Shown here: positions 1 through 8,925 of the stretch, in pieces
How positions within the stretch are numbered: position 1 is the first letter of the stretch
Layout: every line of letters starts with the position of its first letter
Source: Myxococcales bacterium
GTDB taxonomy: Bacteria; Myxococcota_A; Polyangia; Polyangiales; Ga0077539
Assembly (NCBI GenBank): GCA_016793325.1
Contig: JAEUKI010000075.1
Location: 248,001 to 312,000 of the forward strand
Direction of reading: 5' to 3'
Length of the DNA stretch: 64,000 bases
Program-made: the position numbers and the translations under genes
Notes under the pieces: generated by a model
Seen by the model: the letters and a program-made list of their open reading frames with translations, nothing else
The model's database searches: none
What the model was told of the DNA's origin: nothing

Positions 1-948
1 GCGAAGGTCGTCCTCGCCGTCGATGTAGAAGCACGGGCCGCCGAGCTCGCTGTTGTTCTTCTGCAAGAGCTGAAACAGAAGCTTCGCGTTGCCGCGCTCG
101 GAGGGGCCCAATTTCGCGACGCGGCCCCACGCGCGGACCGTGTCGTTCTCGACCTTGATCTCGATCTCGCTGTTCTTGCGCTTGAGCTTGGCCCAGCCCT
201 CTTCGGGCTTCTCTTCTTCGATCGCGATCTTGCCGGCCTCTGCGAGGACGTCGATCGCGCCGCGGACCACTTCGTGCGCGGGGCGCTCGGCTTCTTGCGC
301 GTTGGCGAGCAGCACGTCCGGGATCTTCACGACGTTTTGTCGCACGAGGCGCCGCACGTACCGCACGTAGTCCGCCGCCGTATCTCCAGGAACGCAGAAG
401 CCCAACCCCTGCGACCACGAGAGGGTCATCGTGACGATTCCGATCAGCTGCCCGTTCGCGTTGACGAGCGGACCGCCCGAGTTGCCCGGGTTGATCGCGA
501 CGTCGGTCTGCACGAAGTACTCCTTCTCGAACTCGCGGTGCGGGTTCGAGATGATCCCGCGCGAGACCGAGAAGCGGCAGCCGCGCGGATGTCCCAGCGC
601 GAACACCTCCTCGCCCACGGTGTACTCCTCGGCGCAGTCTTTGTTCGTGTCGAACCAGTCGGGCGTCTTCACCGCGACCTTCACGATCGCGAGGTCGTGA
701 TGCGCGCTCTGGTGCACGCCGACGCCATGGACATTTTGCCCGTTGGCGAGGATCACGCGAAAGGGACCCACGCTCGGGGCGACGTGCTTGTTCGTCAGGA
801 TCCAGCCGTCGTCGCCGACGACGAGCCCCGTCCCGAGGCCCTTGCTGTCTTGGATCAAGACGATCTGTCCCGTGCGCGCGCGGATCATCGAGCGCGTGGA
901 GTTGTCGTGCGAAGAGGTCTCGGTCGAGGCTGTGCTCTCGGTCGTCAT
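1..948 (-). CDS. Trypsin-like serine protease with YbjN-like C-terminal region (cut by window edge)
   Basis: Reading leftward from the ATG at 948, 316 codons stay open to the window edge, so the C-terminus is missing. The protease domain covers roughly residues 22-200 and has the full triad: His55 in LTNKHVAP, Asp85 in HHDLAIVKV and Ser157 in NPGNSGGPL, the HtrA/S1C style. No signal peptide or membrane helix precedes it, so it may act in the cytoplasm or leave by another route. No PDZ domain follows. Instead, after about residue 245, a segment (EIEIKVENDTVRAWGRVAKLG, then a helix and FYIDGEDDL) resembles the YbjN/type III chaperone fold; that match is by eye. It is divergent from the TerB-like gene. 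Confidence 0.85.
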   Translation of the reverse strand, partial: MTTESTASTETSSHDNSTRSMIRARTGQIVLIQDSKGLGTGLVVGDDGWILTNKHVAPSVGPFRVILANGQNVHGVGVHQSAHHDLAIVKVAVKTPDWFDTNKDCAEEYTVGEEVFALGHPRGCRFSVSRGIISNPHREFEKEYFVQTDVAINPGNSGGPLVNANGQLIGIVTMTLSWSQGLGFCVPGDTAADYVRYVRRLVRQNVVKIPDVLLANAQEAERPAHEVVRGAIDVLAEAGKIAIEEEKPEEGWAKLKRKNSEIEIKVENDTVRAWGRVAKLGPSERGNAKLLFQLLQKNNSELGGPCFYIDGEDDLR

Positions 949-1024
949 GGCGGCCGTGACGGTAACATCGCTCGCGCGCCCACCGTCACGCGCGCTGGGG
1001 AATCGCTTCACGCAACGCGTTTGT

Positions 1025-1041
1025 GAGACAGACAATGTCTC
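1025..1041. promoter_or_regulatory. Perfect 6-bp inverted repeat in the divergent intergenic region
   Basis: GAGACA-gacaa-TGTCTC lies in the 306-bp gap 949-1254 between the leftward protease gene and the rightward TerB-like gene. Its symmetry and position fit a dimer-binding operator. A TTGACG hexamer near 1071 has no convincing -10 partner. I see nothing else in this gap. Confidence 0.35.
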
Positions 1042-1254
1042 GCTGGCGCGACGGACCTTGGTCGTCAGCTTGACGGAATGGTGCGTGCGCGAAGAGACTC
1101 CACGCTCTCGTTTTCAGTCGCCGCTAAACCGCGACCGCGACGAGAATCGCAGCGTTCTCGTTTCGCGGTCTTGGTTTGGACTGTATTTCATCGCGCTGGT
1201 CCGCTCGGGCTCCTTCGCCGCCCGACGCGGGCGCGATCAACAGGAGTAGTCACG

Positions 1255-1665
1255 ATGGGTCTGTTCGACGGTTTCATGGGCACGCAGATCAACCTCACGC
1301 CCAAGGTCGCGCTCGCGGCCGCGATGATTTATGTGAGCGCCGCGGACGGTCACCTCGACCCCAACGAGAAGGGCGACATCTTCAAGGTGATCCCCGACGA
1401 TCACGTGCTCGAGCAGGGGCTCAACTACGTGCGCCGCACGCCGTTTCAGACGTTCTTGCAGCAGAGCGCGGCGCTGCTGTCGCCGCAGCAGAAGCTGTGT
1501 CTCATCTTGAACGTCGCGGACATGGCGATGGGCGACGGATTCCTCGCCCCCCAAGAGCAGCAGATGCTCATCCAGATCTCGCAATACTACCAGATCCCCG
1601 ACGCGCACCTGCAGCCGTACGTTCAAGCGCTGATGCTCAAGAACAACCTCACCGTCTTCGGTTGA
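1255..1665 (+). CDS. TerB-like family protein
   Basis: A 136-aa soluble, mostly helical protein. It has the TerB-type helical repeat with acidic positions (IYVSAADGHLDPNEKGDIF near residues 24-43 and VADMAMGDGFLAPQEQQML near 84-103), which in TerB form the conserved metal-associated acidic cluster. The start is set by an AGGAG Shine-Dalgarno about 9 nt upstream of ATG 1255; an in-frame start at 1078 has none. TerB-domain proteins are linked to tellurite and stress phenotypes, often beside membrane and kinase genes, but the molecular role is unknown. It stands alone, divergent from the protease and convergent with the AgmX-like gene. Confidence 0.8.
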   Translation: MGLFDGFMGTQINLTPKVALAAAMIYVSAADGHLDPNEKGDIFKVIPDDHVLEQGLNYVRRTPFQTFLQQSAALLSPQQKLCLILNVADMAMGDGFLAPQEQQMLIQISQYYQIPDAHLQPYVQALMLKNNLTVFG

Positions 1666-1766
1666 TCGCCGGAGGGCGCCGCGCTCGTCGCGCGTTTGCC
1701 CCATGAAATCGCAGGGGGAACGAAGCTCCGGCCGCGCCGCGAGCGTCACGCAAGACGCGAACGACC

Positions 1767-1792
1767 GTCGCTGCGCACCATTGCGTAGCGAC
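1767..1792. terminator. Hairpin between convergent genes
   Basis: An 11-bp stem (one G:U pair) with loop CCAT: GTCGCTGCGCA pairs with TGCGTAGCGAC. It lies in the 247-bp gap between the convergent TerB-like and AgmX-like genes. There is no T tract, so if it ends transcription it would be a factor-assisted or T-less terminator serving both directions. Confidence 0.4.
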
Positions 1793-1912
1793 GCTCGTGA
1801 CGGTGAATCGCGCCCCCCGTGACGCCCGCGGCGTGGTCGAAGCCCCCCTTCGATCAACGCTACGTCGAGAGTGTTCGTCGCTCGTCGCGCTGCGCGCGCC
1901 GCGCTCGCTCGA

Positions 1913-3439
1913 TCACTCCGCCGGCTGGAGCAAGAAGGGGTAGTGAACCGTGACCGTGTTGCCCTGCGTCGCGCTGAACTGCCAGGTGCGCGCCGCGTTG
2001 GCGATGCACTGGGCGACCGAGGGGACCGCGAGGTTCGACTCGCGAACGCTCGAGCCTAGGACCGTGCCGTTCGCGCCGATGATGAAGGTCACGACGACGC
2101 GGCCCGCGAGGCCCTGGTTCTGCGACAAGCCCTGCTCGTGGCAGCGCGTCACTTGCGCGAGATTTCGCTGCACGACGCGGCGCACGATGTTGCGATCGTA
2201 TTCGCCGCCGACCTCGGGAGGCATCGGGCGAGCGAGCGGTCCGCGCGGCCCGCGGTCGGTGAGGCGACGCGCTTGCGTCTCGCCGTAGCGGCTTCCGTCG
2301 GGGCTTCCGCCGACGCCCATCGTGCTGAACCCGCAGTTGCCGGTGCAGACCGTTCCGTCGCCGTTTCCGCCGGCGCCGAAGCCCGTGCCCGTGTTTCCGA
2401 GACCGTTGAAGCCGAAGGCGTCGCCGATCGAGTCGCCGCTCAGGTTGCCCCAAGCGTCGCGAGCGTCGTGGCCCGAAGAGATCATTCCGCCGAAGGGCGA
2501 GACGGGGCCCGAGCTGGCCGACTGCATCGGCGTCGCGCCGAGCGCCGCGAAGATTCCGCGCTGCTCGATGATGCGACGCGCGTCCTGCGGACGAGCGAGC
2601 TGCGGGGGCTGATTGCGGTCTTGCACCGCGAGGCGACGGTTGCGCGCCGTGCTCTCGCGACGGCCCGACTGACCTTCGTCACCGCGCGCCGCCGCACCCT
2701 GCGCGGACTCGGCGTTGACCGACGAATCCGTGGGCTGCTGCACTTGCTCGGGAGCGCGATCACGAGCGCGGTTCACCATCGCCGCGATGTCCGCGAGGCG
2801 ATCTTCGCCGTTGTCCGCGGACAAGAGGCTCGACTGCGAGCTCGAGATGTAGCCCGCGCCGACGAGCGAGCCGATGAGCGCGAAGGCTCCCATCGCCGAA
2901 GCGAGCAGCGCCGGATCGCGGCGCGTGCGGCCGGCGACCTTGCGTCCCGCCGCGACCGAGCGCGCCGAGAAGGTCAGACCGCCGAGCGTCATCTTGCAGC
3001 GAACACCGTCGCGGAGCGCGACTTCGAAGCTTCCGTCCGAGCGCTCGGTCGCGAGCCCCTCGGCGACCGCCTCGGCCATCGTGAGCTTGCGGCCGTCCTT
3101 CTCGACTTCGCCCGTCGCGCCCTTGGCGACGGAGAAGCTCGCGCCGTTCGAGCGCGAGATGATCGAGAGGTCCGAGGTGAGCATCGACTCGTCGAGGACC
3201 ATGCGATCTTCGCTGTCGGTTCCGTTCGTCGCGACGCCGAAGGTGCGCGCGCCGTCGAGGTGCACCACGCGGAGGATGCTCGTCTGCCAGAGGACCGAGA
3301 GCTCGATCACCGAGCGCTCGTCGCTCTCGACTTCAGCGACGTTCATGTCCGAACGCTTCACGAGCTGGAAGAGCTCTTCGCGGTCGATCGAAGCAGACAT
3401 GGTGGACTTGGAGGCAACGTCGGCGCTGTGCTTGGTCAT
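1913..3439 (-). CDS. AgmX/PglI C-terminal (TonB-like) domain protein
   Basis: A 508-aa protein. Residues 1-165 form a soluble N-terminal region, followed by an Arg-rich stretch and one membrane helix (LLASAMGAFALIGSLVGAGYI). A long low-complexity linker rich in Gly, Asn, Ser and Gln comes next, then a C-terminal TonB-C/AgmX-type domain (about residues 405-508) with two Cys (TRCHEQ and VAQCIANA). In Myxococcus, AgmX-type proteins are associated with gliding and envelope machinery and are built to span the periplasm. Start chosen at ATG 3439, which has a GCAGGAGT ribosome site about 9 nt upstream. It is divergent from the kinase operon, whose last gene also carries a TonB-C domain, so the two units may serve one envelope process. 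Confidence 0.8.
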   Translation of the reverse strand: MTKHSADVASKSTMSASIDREELFQLVKRSDMNVAEVESDERSVIELSVLWQTSILRVVHLDGARTFGVATNGTDSEDRMVLDESMLTSDLSIISRSNGASFSVAKGATGEVEKDGRKLTMAEAVAEGLATERSDGSFEVALRDGVRCKMTLGGLTFSARSVAAGRKVAGRTRRDPALLASAMGAFALIGSLVGAGYISSSQSSLLSADNGEDRLADIAAMVNRARDRAPEQVQQPTDSSVNAESAQGAAARGDEGQSGRRESTARNRRLAVQDRNQPPQLARPQDARRIIEQRGIFAALGATPMQSASSGPVSPFGGMISSGHDARDAWGNLSGDSIGDAFGFNGLGNTGTGFGAGGNGDGTVCTGNCGFSTMGVGGSPDGSRYGETQARRLTDRGPRGPLARPMPPEVGGEYDRNIVRRVVQRNLAQVTRCHEQGLSQNQGLAGRVVVTFIIGANGTVLGSSVRESNLAVPSVAQCIANAARTWQFSATQGNTVTVHYPFLLQPAE

Positions 3440-3719
3440 GGCGCATACTCCTGCGGCGTGTTCGTGCGGTGGATGCACGACGGCCGATTCGAGAACGTGG
3501 TGCCGGTCGCTCGTTCGAGCCGCGTAGTCCCGCGGAGTTCTCTCCGCTGCTCGCGCTCATCGGTCGCGCTCGGTTCGGGTCTATCGACAGGCGCTCGGCG
3601 GGTTGGTTCCCGAGGGACGAATTTTTTTTCCCGCGGGGTGACGATTTCTGGGACTCCCGTGAGAACCACCCAGGTCACCGCGCGCGTACCATCCTCCGCG
3701 GCTGCGAATCGCGGTCAAC

Positions 3720-3749
3720 TTGACCGAGTCGGACCCGCGCTCGTACGGT
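3720..3749 (+). promoter_or_regulatory. Possible sigma-70-type promoter of the kinase operon
   Basis: TTGACC (3720-3725) and TACGGT (3744-3749) are separated by 18 bp, about 40 bp upstream of the kinase start. The remainder of the 347-bp divergent gap (3440-3786) holds a T8 run near 3623 but no other clear signal. Confidence 0.3.
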
Positions 3750-3786
3750 GATTTCGTAGCTTTTGTAGGACTTTCTGGAGGACGCG

Positions 3787-5397
3787 TTGCCCATCCTGAA
3801 ACACGAAGAGCGCCTCGGAACCCTCTTGGCCGGGCGTTTTCGGCTCGATTCGATCCTCGGTCGCGGGGGAATGGGCGTGGTCTTCAAGGGAGAAGACACG
3901 ACCAGCGGGCAGACCGTCGCGATCAAGCTGCTCAACTACGAGTATGCCGAGCGGCCCGAGGTGGTCTCGCGCTTCATTCGCGAGGCCAACACCATGAGCG
4001 CCCTCGCGCACCCGAACATCGTGGGTGTGCTCGGATGTGGGCAAGATCAGGATGGGACCGTCTATCTCGCGCTGGAGTATCTCGACGGACAGTCGCTCGG
4101 AGACCGTCTCGTCGAGATCGGCGTTCTCGGCGTGGTCGAGGCTGCCGACATCTTGTTGCCCGTGATGGACGCCCTGTCCTTCGCGCACACGAGCGGGATC
4201 GTTCACCGCGATCTCAAGCCGGACAACATCTACGTGACCCGCTCCGACGACGGAAAGATCGTCCCGAAGCTCCTCGATTTCGGCATCGCCAAGACGCTCG
4301 ACAAAGACTCGACGGCGCTCACGCAAACGGGCTTCGTGCTCGGAACGCCCGAGTACATGTCCCCCGAACAAGCGCACGGATCGAGCGTCGGCCCCGGGGC
4401 GGACATCTACTCGATGGGCGTAGTGTTCTACGAGTGTCTTTCGGGCGCGCTTCCGACGGGCGATCTCGAGGGCACCGCGATCCTCGTCGCGACTGCCACG
4501 GGGCGAACGACGCCGCTCAGCGAGCGGGCTCCGTGGCTGCCCAAAGCCGTGACGGACGTCGTCGCTCGATCGCTGCAAGTCGACGCGGGCGCGCGCTACA
4601 AGGACATGGCCTCGTTCGCCGCAGCAATGGCGCACGCGTGCGGGATCATCCGAAAGAGCGGCGAGATTCGTCCCCCCTCGGGCACGGTCGTTCGACGCAA
4701 GACGCAGATGGGCCTTCGCGATCCGGCGGTGAAGGCCTCGTCGCCGTCGCTCGTGCAGTTTCATCAGTCCAACGCGTACCAGCTCGGTCCGATCGCGCCG
4801 TCGACGGGCGCGCCCATCGAGGCCAAGCAGCGCGAGGCCGAGAAGCGCTCGAGCCCGTTGCCGTGGGTCGCCGCAGCGGTGGCGCTGGTCGCGCTCGGCG
4901 CAGGCGGCGCGGTGGCGTTCGCGCGGCGCGGGCCCGATCGTTCGGACGTGGCTCAAACGAACTCGAATCGATCGGCTGAGCCCGCGGTGATCGCCGACTC
5001 GGGCGTCGCGGTGATCGAGGCGAGCGACGCGGGCGTCGCGGCTCCGTCGGTCGCGCAGGCCGAGCCCGACGCGAGCGCGGATCCCTCGAACCCGACGCGT
5101 CGCAATACGACGAACACCGCGCGAAACTCGAACGGCAGCGCCGCGCGCGATCCCAACAGCGCCGCGACCGTGGCGAGCAACGGAACGAACGGCGCGAGCG
5201 GCGCGACCGCGACGAACAACGCGAACAGTGGCGCGGGCAACAACAACGCAGCGCAAACGCAGACCGCGTCGAACAACCCCAGCGGCCGCACGACGCCTTC
5301 GGGAACCAATGGCGGTTCTGCGACGCAAACGTCGAGCGGCGCGACGCGCCCCAACCCCACAGGAGCGACGCCCGTCGTCCTCGGTGAGTACGAGTGA
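3787..5397 (+). CDS. Transmembrane Ser/Thr protein kinase (PknB type)
   Basis: A 536-aa Hanks-type kinase. The catalytic domain spans residues 17-280: Gly loop GRGGMG at 25-30, Lys47 in VAIK, HRDLKPDN at 140-147 (catalytic Asp142), DFG at 164-166, and GTPEYMSPEQ as the activation-segment anchor. A single membrane helix lies near residues 357-378. It is followed by about 150 residues of Asn/Thr/Ser/Ala low-complexity sequence with no recognisable extracellular sensor domain. Translation starts at TTG 3787, placed by a GGAGG ribosome site 5-6 nt upstream. The stop overlaps the ATG of the PEGA gene (TGATG), so the two are translationally coupled. It heads a four-gene envelope operon. Confidence 0.93.
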   Translation: MPILKHEERLGTLLAGRFRLDSILGRGGMGVVFKGEDTTSGQTVAIKLLNYEYAERPEVVSRFIREANTMSALAHPNIVGVLGCGQDQDGTVYLALEYLDGQSLGDRLVEIGVLGVVEAADILLPVMDALSFAHTSGIVHRDLKPDNIYVTRSDDGKIVPKLLDFGIAKTLDKDSTALTQTGFVLGTPEYMSPEQAHGSSVGPGADIYSMGVVFYECLSGALPTGDLEGTAILVATATGRTTPLSERAPWLPKAVTDVVARSLQVDAGARYKDMASFAAAMAHACGIIRKSGEIRPPSGTVVRRKTQMGLRDPAVKASSPSLVQFHQSNAYQLGPIAPSTGAPIEAKQREAEKRSSPLPWVAAAVALVALGAGGAVAFARRGPDRSDVAQTNSNRSAEPAVIADSGVAVIEASDAGVAAPSVAQAEPDASADPSNPTRRNTTNTARNSNGSAARDPNSAATVASNGTNGASGATATNNANSGAGNNNAAQTQTASNNPSGRTTPSGTNGGSATQTSSGATRPNPTGATPVVLGEYE

Positions 5398-6365
5398 TGA
5401 ACGTCAGATCGACTGCGGTGATCGCAGGGGTGTGTTGTCTCTTCGCGCGCGAGGTTCGCGCGCAGAGCGCGGCGCCCGCGCAAGAGCAAGTTCCCGCGCG
5501 AGCGAGCGAAGCGCCCGCGACGGGCGGCGGTGACGAAGAGCGTCGCGCGGCGGCGAGGCAGCGGTTCTTGCGAGGCGTCGAGCTGATCCGCGCGGGCCAA
5601 TGGTCCGAGGCGATCGCCGAGCTCGAGGCCGCGCGAGACCTACGCGCGACGCCGCCGGTGCACTACAACCTCGCGCTCGCGCAGCGCGCGGTGGGCCGCT
5701 ATCGCGCGTCGGTCGCGTCGCTGCGGGCGTTTTTGCGCACCGTGTCCTCCACGGCGGATCCCGCGTTGATCTCGCAGGCCGAGCAATTGCTGCAAGACTC
5801 GTCCTCGGCGGTGTGTCGACTCGAGGTGTCCGTCGAGCCCATCACGGCGCGCGTGCGCATCGACGGCGCGCCGATCGAGCTCGGCGCCGGCGCGATCGAG
5901 CTCGACCCCGGTGAGCACACGGTGACCGCGGTGGCCGATGGCTTTGCCAACGGCGAGCGTCGCGTGCGGCTCTCGCGCGGGAGCAACTCGGTCGCGTCGT
6001 TGACGCTCGTTCGCACGAACGAGCTCTCGTACCTGCGCGTCGAGAGCAACGTGACCGAGTCGTTGATTCGCATCGACGGACGCGAGGTCGGGCACGGGAC
6101 GATCGACGAGATCGTGCGCGCGGGGCGGCACACCGTCGACGTGCTCGGGCCGCATCACCGGCCGTTTACCCGCGAGATCCAGTCGTTTGTCGGGCAGCGT
6201 CAGGTGATCCGCGCGAGCCTCGCGGATCGCAGGACGATCTTCGACAGCCCTTGGTTCTATGTCGTGACGGGCGTCGTCGTGGCAGCTGGCGTGACGACGG
6301 CGATCATCTTGTGGCCCGCGCCCCCGCCGTTGCGGGGAACGCTCGGCGACGCGACCGCGCCGTAG
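5397..6365 (+). CDS. TPR and PEGA-domain envelope protein
   Basis: A 322-aa protein with an N-terminal signal peptide (cleavage probably after REVRAQS). One or two TPR units follow (about residues 45-125), then two PEGA repeats (ARVRIDGAPIELGAGAIEL and SLIRIDGREVGHGTIDEI). A C-terminal membrane helix (WFYVVTGVVVAAGVTTAIILW) leads into a Pro-rich tail. PEGA domains are extracytoplasmic beta modules common beside Ser/Thr kinases in myxobacteria. Its ATG overlaps the kinase stop, so it is likely made in step with the kinase and could be its periplasmic partner or substrate; that pairing is inferred. Confidence 0.82.
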   Translation: MNVRSTAVIAGVCCLFAREVRAQSAAPAQEQVPARASEAPATGGGDEERRAAARQRFLRGVELIRAGQWSEAIAELEAARDLRATPPVHYNLALAQRAVGRYRASVASLRAFLRTVSSTADPALISQAEQLLQDSSSAVCRLEVSVEPITARVRIDGAPIELGAGAIELDPGEHTVTAVADGFANGERRVRLSRGSNSVASLTLVRTNELSYLRVESNVTESLIRIDGREVGHGTIDEIVRAGRHTVDVLGPHHRPFTREIQSFVGQRQVIRASLADRRTIFDSPWFYVVTGVVVAAGVTTAIILWPAPPPLRGTLGDATAP

Positions 6366-6421
6366 TCCCGTCGATGGACACCGCACGAGGCGCAGTTCGC
6401 ATGCAGAATTCGAGGAAAACC

Positions 6422-8920
6422 ATGGCGAGGCGCTCGACCAAGCTGGCGTTGTGGATGGTGGCGCTGTTCGCGTGGGCGCTCGGCTCGTGCAAGCCGCCGC
6501 CGCCGCAGATCATGCTGCGCATCGAGACGGACATTCCTCAGGGGCTCGGGCAGGTGCTCGAGGCCGTCTCGATCGAGCTCATCAACCCGCAGACCGGGAC
6601 GCGCTTTCACCAGAGCCAGGTCGTGATCGGCGAGCGGCGATTGCCCGGTGATTTCGCGATCAGCTGGAACGGCCGCTACCCGATCCTCGACGTGCGCGTC
6701 ACCGCCCAACAGCGCGACGCCCTCGATCGCGACGATGGCTTTCGCGACTTGTTCACGGTGCGGGCGGTCGCGACGTTTCCGCGGGAGGACGCGGTGGTGC
6801 TGTGGGTGTACCTCGCCAACCGCTGCCTGCTCGCGCAGAACCGAAACTGTCCGCAGGGCTTCACCTGCGGCCGCGCGGGCTGCGAACCCGAGACGCGCGG
6901 CGAGCTCCGATCGGTCCGCGAAGACGCGGGGCCCCCGGAGGTCTCGGTCGTTTCGACGCTCGACGCGGCGGCGATGGACGCCTCGATCGACGCGCCGAGC
7001 GAGGCTGGACCCTGCGCCGCTGGGTTGATTTTGTGTGGCGGATCGTGCGTCGACCCGACGAGCAACCCGAGCCACTGCGGCGGGTGCGGGCGCGGGTGCA
7101 CGGGGCTCGCTGGCGTCGCGACCGCGAGCTGCACGGCGAGCCAGTGTCGGATCGACCAGTGCGAGCAGGGCTTGGGCAACTGCGACGGCGAAGCCGCCAA
7201 CGGCTGCGAGACGTCGCTCAACGGGGTGATGAATTGTGGTGCGTGTGGCGCTCGCTGCTCCGGCGCGACGCCGATCTGCAACGCGGCCGGCCGGACCGCG
7301 ATGTGCTCTTCGGGCTGCAACACCGCCGGCGGAGAAACGCGCTGCGGGATGACCTGCGTCGACGTGCAGACCTCGCTCCAGCACTGCGGTCGCTGCGACA
7401 ACATGTGCCCCGATCGTCCGAACTTCACGCGCGCGTGCACGGGCGGGATGTGCGGAGGGACGTGCTCGACGGGGTTCAGAGACTGCGACATGGTCGAGTC
7501 GAACGGGTGCGAGGTCGACACGACCTCGAGCGTCGCGCACTGCGGAGGGTGCGGGATGGCTTGTCCTTCGCGGCCCAACACCGCCGTGAGTTGTAGCGGT
7601 TCGGCGTGCACGTACGCGTGCCTCGCGGGCTTCGCGGACTGCGATGGAAACGCCGCCAACGGCTGCGAGACCAACACGCAGAGCAACACGAACAACTGCG
7701 GGATGTGCGGGAGGCGGTGCTTGGCGCAGGCGAACCAGAGCGCGACGTGCATGGGAGGCGTCTGCGCGTTTCCGTGCTTGCCTGGGTTTTTGAACTGCGA
7801 CGGCGCTGCGGCAAACGGCTGCGAGGCCTCGACGAGCGCGCCGACGAGCTGCGGCTCGTGCGCCAACGTGTGCTCGGGCGCGACCCCGAACTGCACCGCG
7901 GGCGTGTGCACAGGGACGTGCGCTGCGCCTGCGACCGAGTGCGGGATGGGCATGTGCGTCGACACGATGACGAGCACGGAGCACTGCGGCGCCTGCGGAA
8001 ACACGTGTCCGACGGTCGCCAACGCGACGCCGATGTGCTCGGCGAGCCGGTGTTCGTTTACGTGCTCGACGGGGTTCGGCGACTGCAACGCGGCGCCCGC
8101 GGACGGCTGCGAGACGGACACGACGTCCGACGCGCTTCACTGCGGTCGGTGCGCGAACGCCTGTCCGCCGAGGGCCAACGCGACGGAGTTTTGTTCGGGC
8201 GGCGGCTGCTCCTTCTCGTGCAACAGCGGCTTCGAGAACTGCAACGCGAACAGCGCCGACGGGTGCGAGGCGGACCTGACGACGTCGAACACGAACTGCG
8301 GAATGTGCGGCATTCGCTGCGCAGGAGCCGTCGCGAACGGGTCGTCGTCGTGCGTGTCGGGCACGTGCGAGCTCGTGTGCGACTCGGGCTGGGAAGACCT
8401 CGACATGAACGCGAGCAACGGCTGCGAGACGCTCATGTGTCCCGATCGCGGGCTCATGTGCTCGTCGCCGCTCGCGGATCCGTGCCGTCTCTACACGGTG
8501 CAGTGCACGGCGCCGAACGTGGGCTCGTGCCGACCGACTGGGATGAATTTCACGGACGGCGTGTTCTGCCTCGTTCCTGGGAGCGGCGCTGACGGAACGT
8601 GCAGCGCAGGCGTGTGCGTTCCCTCGTCGACCGACGCTGGCGCGGACGGTGGTTGCCCCGACGCGGGGCTGATGTGTCAGCCGCTGAACCAGTGCATGTT
8701 CGGCGTGTTCATGTGCGCTGGCGGAGCCGCGGTCTGCGTCGAGACCACCGCGAAGCCGCCGTTGGCGACGTGCACGCTGGGCGACGGCGGCATGGGGCTC
8801 TGCAACGGCGCCGGCGTCTGCAACGATCCGACGGACGCCGGACTCGACTCGATGCGCATGGACAGCGGCCGAATGCTCTTCGGCGACGGGGGAATGCTCT
8901 CGATGGACGGAGGCTCCTGA
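6422..8920 (+). CDS. Cys-rich repeat lipoprotein
   Basis: An 832-aa protein. The lipoprotein signal ends in ALGSC. The next ~140 residues form a beta-rich domain (IMLRIETDIPQ to CGRAGCEPE) also present at the start of the FG-GAP lipoprotein at 30387-32738. After an Asp/Ala linker come about a dozen Cys-rich repeats of the pattern CG.CG..C...AN...C....C...C..G..DCD....NGCE. Such repeats are common in myxobacterial surface proteins and presumably form disulfide-braced rods. Start chosen at ATG 6422 because GAGGA lies 5 nt upstream and the signal peptide follows directly; ATG 6401 is an alternative. It lies 56 bp after the PEGA gene and 5 bp before the receptor gene. Confidence 0.82.
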   Translation: MARRSTKLALWMVALFAWALGSCKPPPPQIMLRIETDIPQGLGQVLEAVSIELINPQTGTRFHQSQVVIGERRLPGDFAISWNGRYPILDVRVTAQQRDALDRDDGFRDLFTVRAVATFPREDAVVLWVYLANRCLLAQNRNCPQGFTCGRAGCEPETRGELRSVREDAGPPEVSVVSTLDAAAMDASIDAPSEAGPCAAGLILCGGSCVDPTSNPSHCGGCGRGCTGLAGVATASCTASQCRIDQCEQGLGNCDGEAANGCETSLNGVMNCGACGARCSGATPICNAAGRTAMCSSGCNTAGGETRCGMTCVDVQTSLQHCGRCDNMCPDRPNFTRACTGGMCGGTCSTGFRDCDMVESNGCEVDTTSSVAHCGGCGMACPSRPNTAVSCSGSACTYACLAGFADCDGNAANGCETNTQSNTNNCGMCGRRCLAQANQSATCMGGVCAFPCLPGFLNCDGAAANGCEASTSAPTSCGSCANVCSGATPNCTAGVCTGTCAAPATECGMGMCVDTMTSTEHCGACGNTCPTVANATPMCSASRCSFTCSTGFGDCNAAPADGCETDTTSDALHCGRCANACPPRANATEFCSGGGCSFSCNSGFENCNANSADGCEADLTTSNTNCGMCGIRCAGAVANGSSSCVSGTCELVCDSGWEDLDMNASNGCETLMCPDRGLMCSSPLADPCRLYTVQCTAPNVGSCRPTGMNFTDGVFCLVPGSGADGTCSAGVCVPSSTDAGADGGCPDAGLMCQPLNQCMFGVFMCAGGAAVCVETTAKPPLATCTLGDGGMGLCNGAGVCNDPTDAGLDSMRMDSGRMLFGDGGMLSMDGGS

Positions 8921-8925
8921 GCGCG

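Noticed and set aside
3622..3632. Rho-independent terminator at the T8 run
   Set aside because: No stable GC hairpin directly precedes the T run, and it lies in a divergent promoter region.
2138..3751. 537-codon forward open frame
   Set aside because: Antisense shadow of the AgmX-like gene, with Arg/Ala-rich composition and no domain.
3715..5328. 537-codon leftward open frame
   Set aside because: Antisense shadow of the Ser/Thr kinase, whose motifs are complete on the forward strand.
7030..8450. EGF-like or tryptophan-synthase labels for the Cys repeats
   Set aside because: The spacing does not fit EGF modules, and no TIM-barrel sequence is present. It is a generic myxobacterial Cys-rich repeat.
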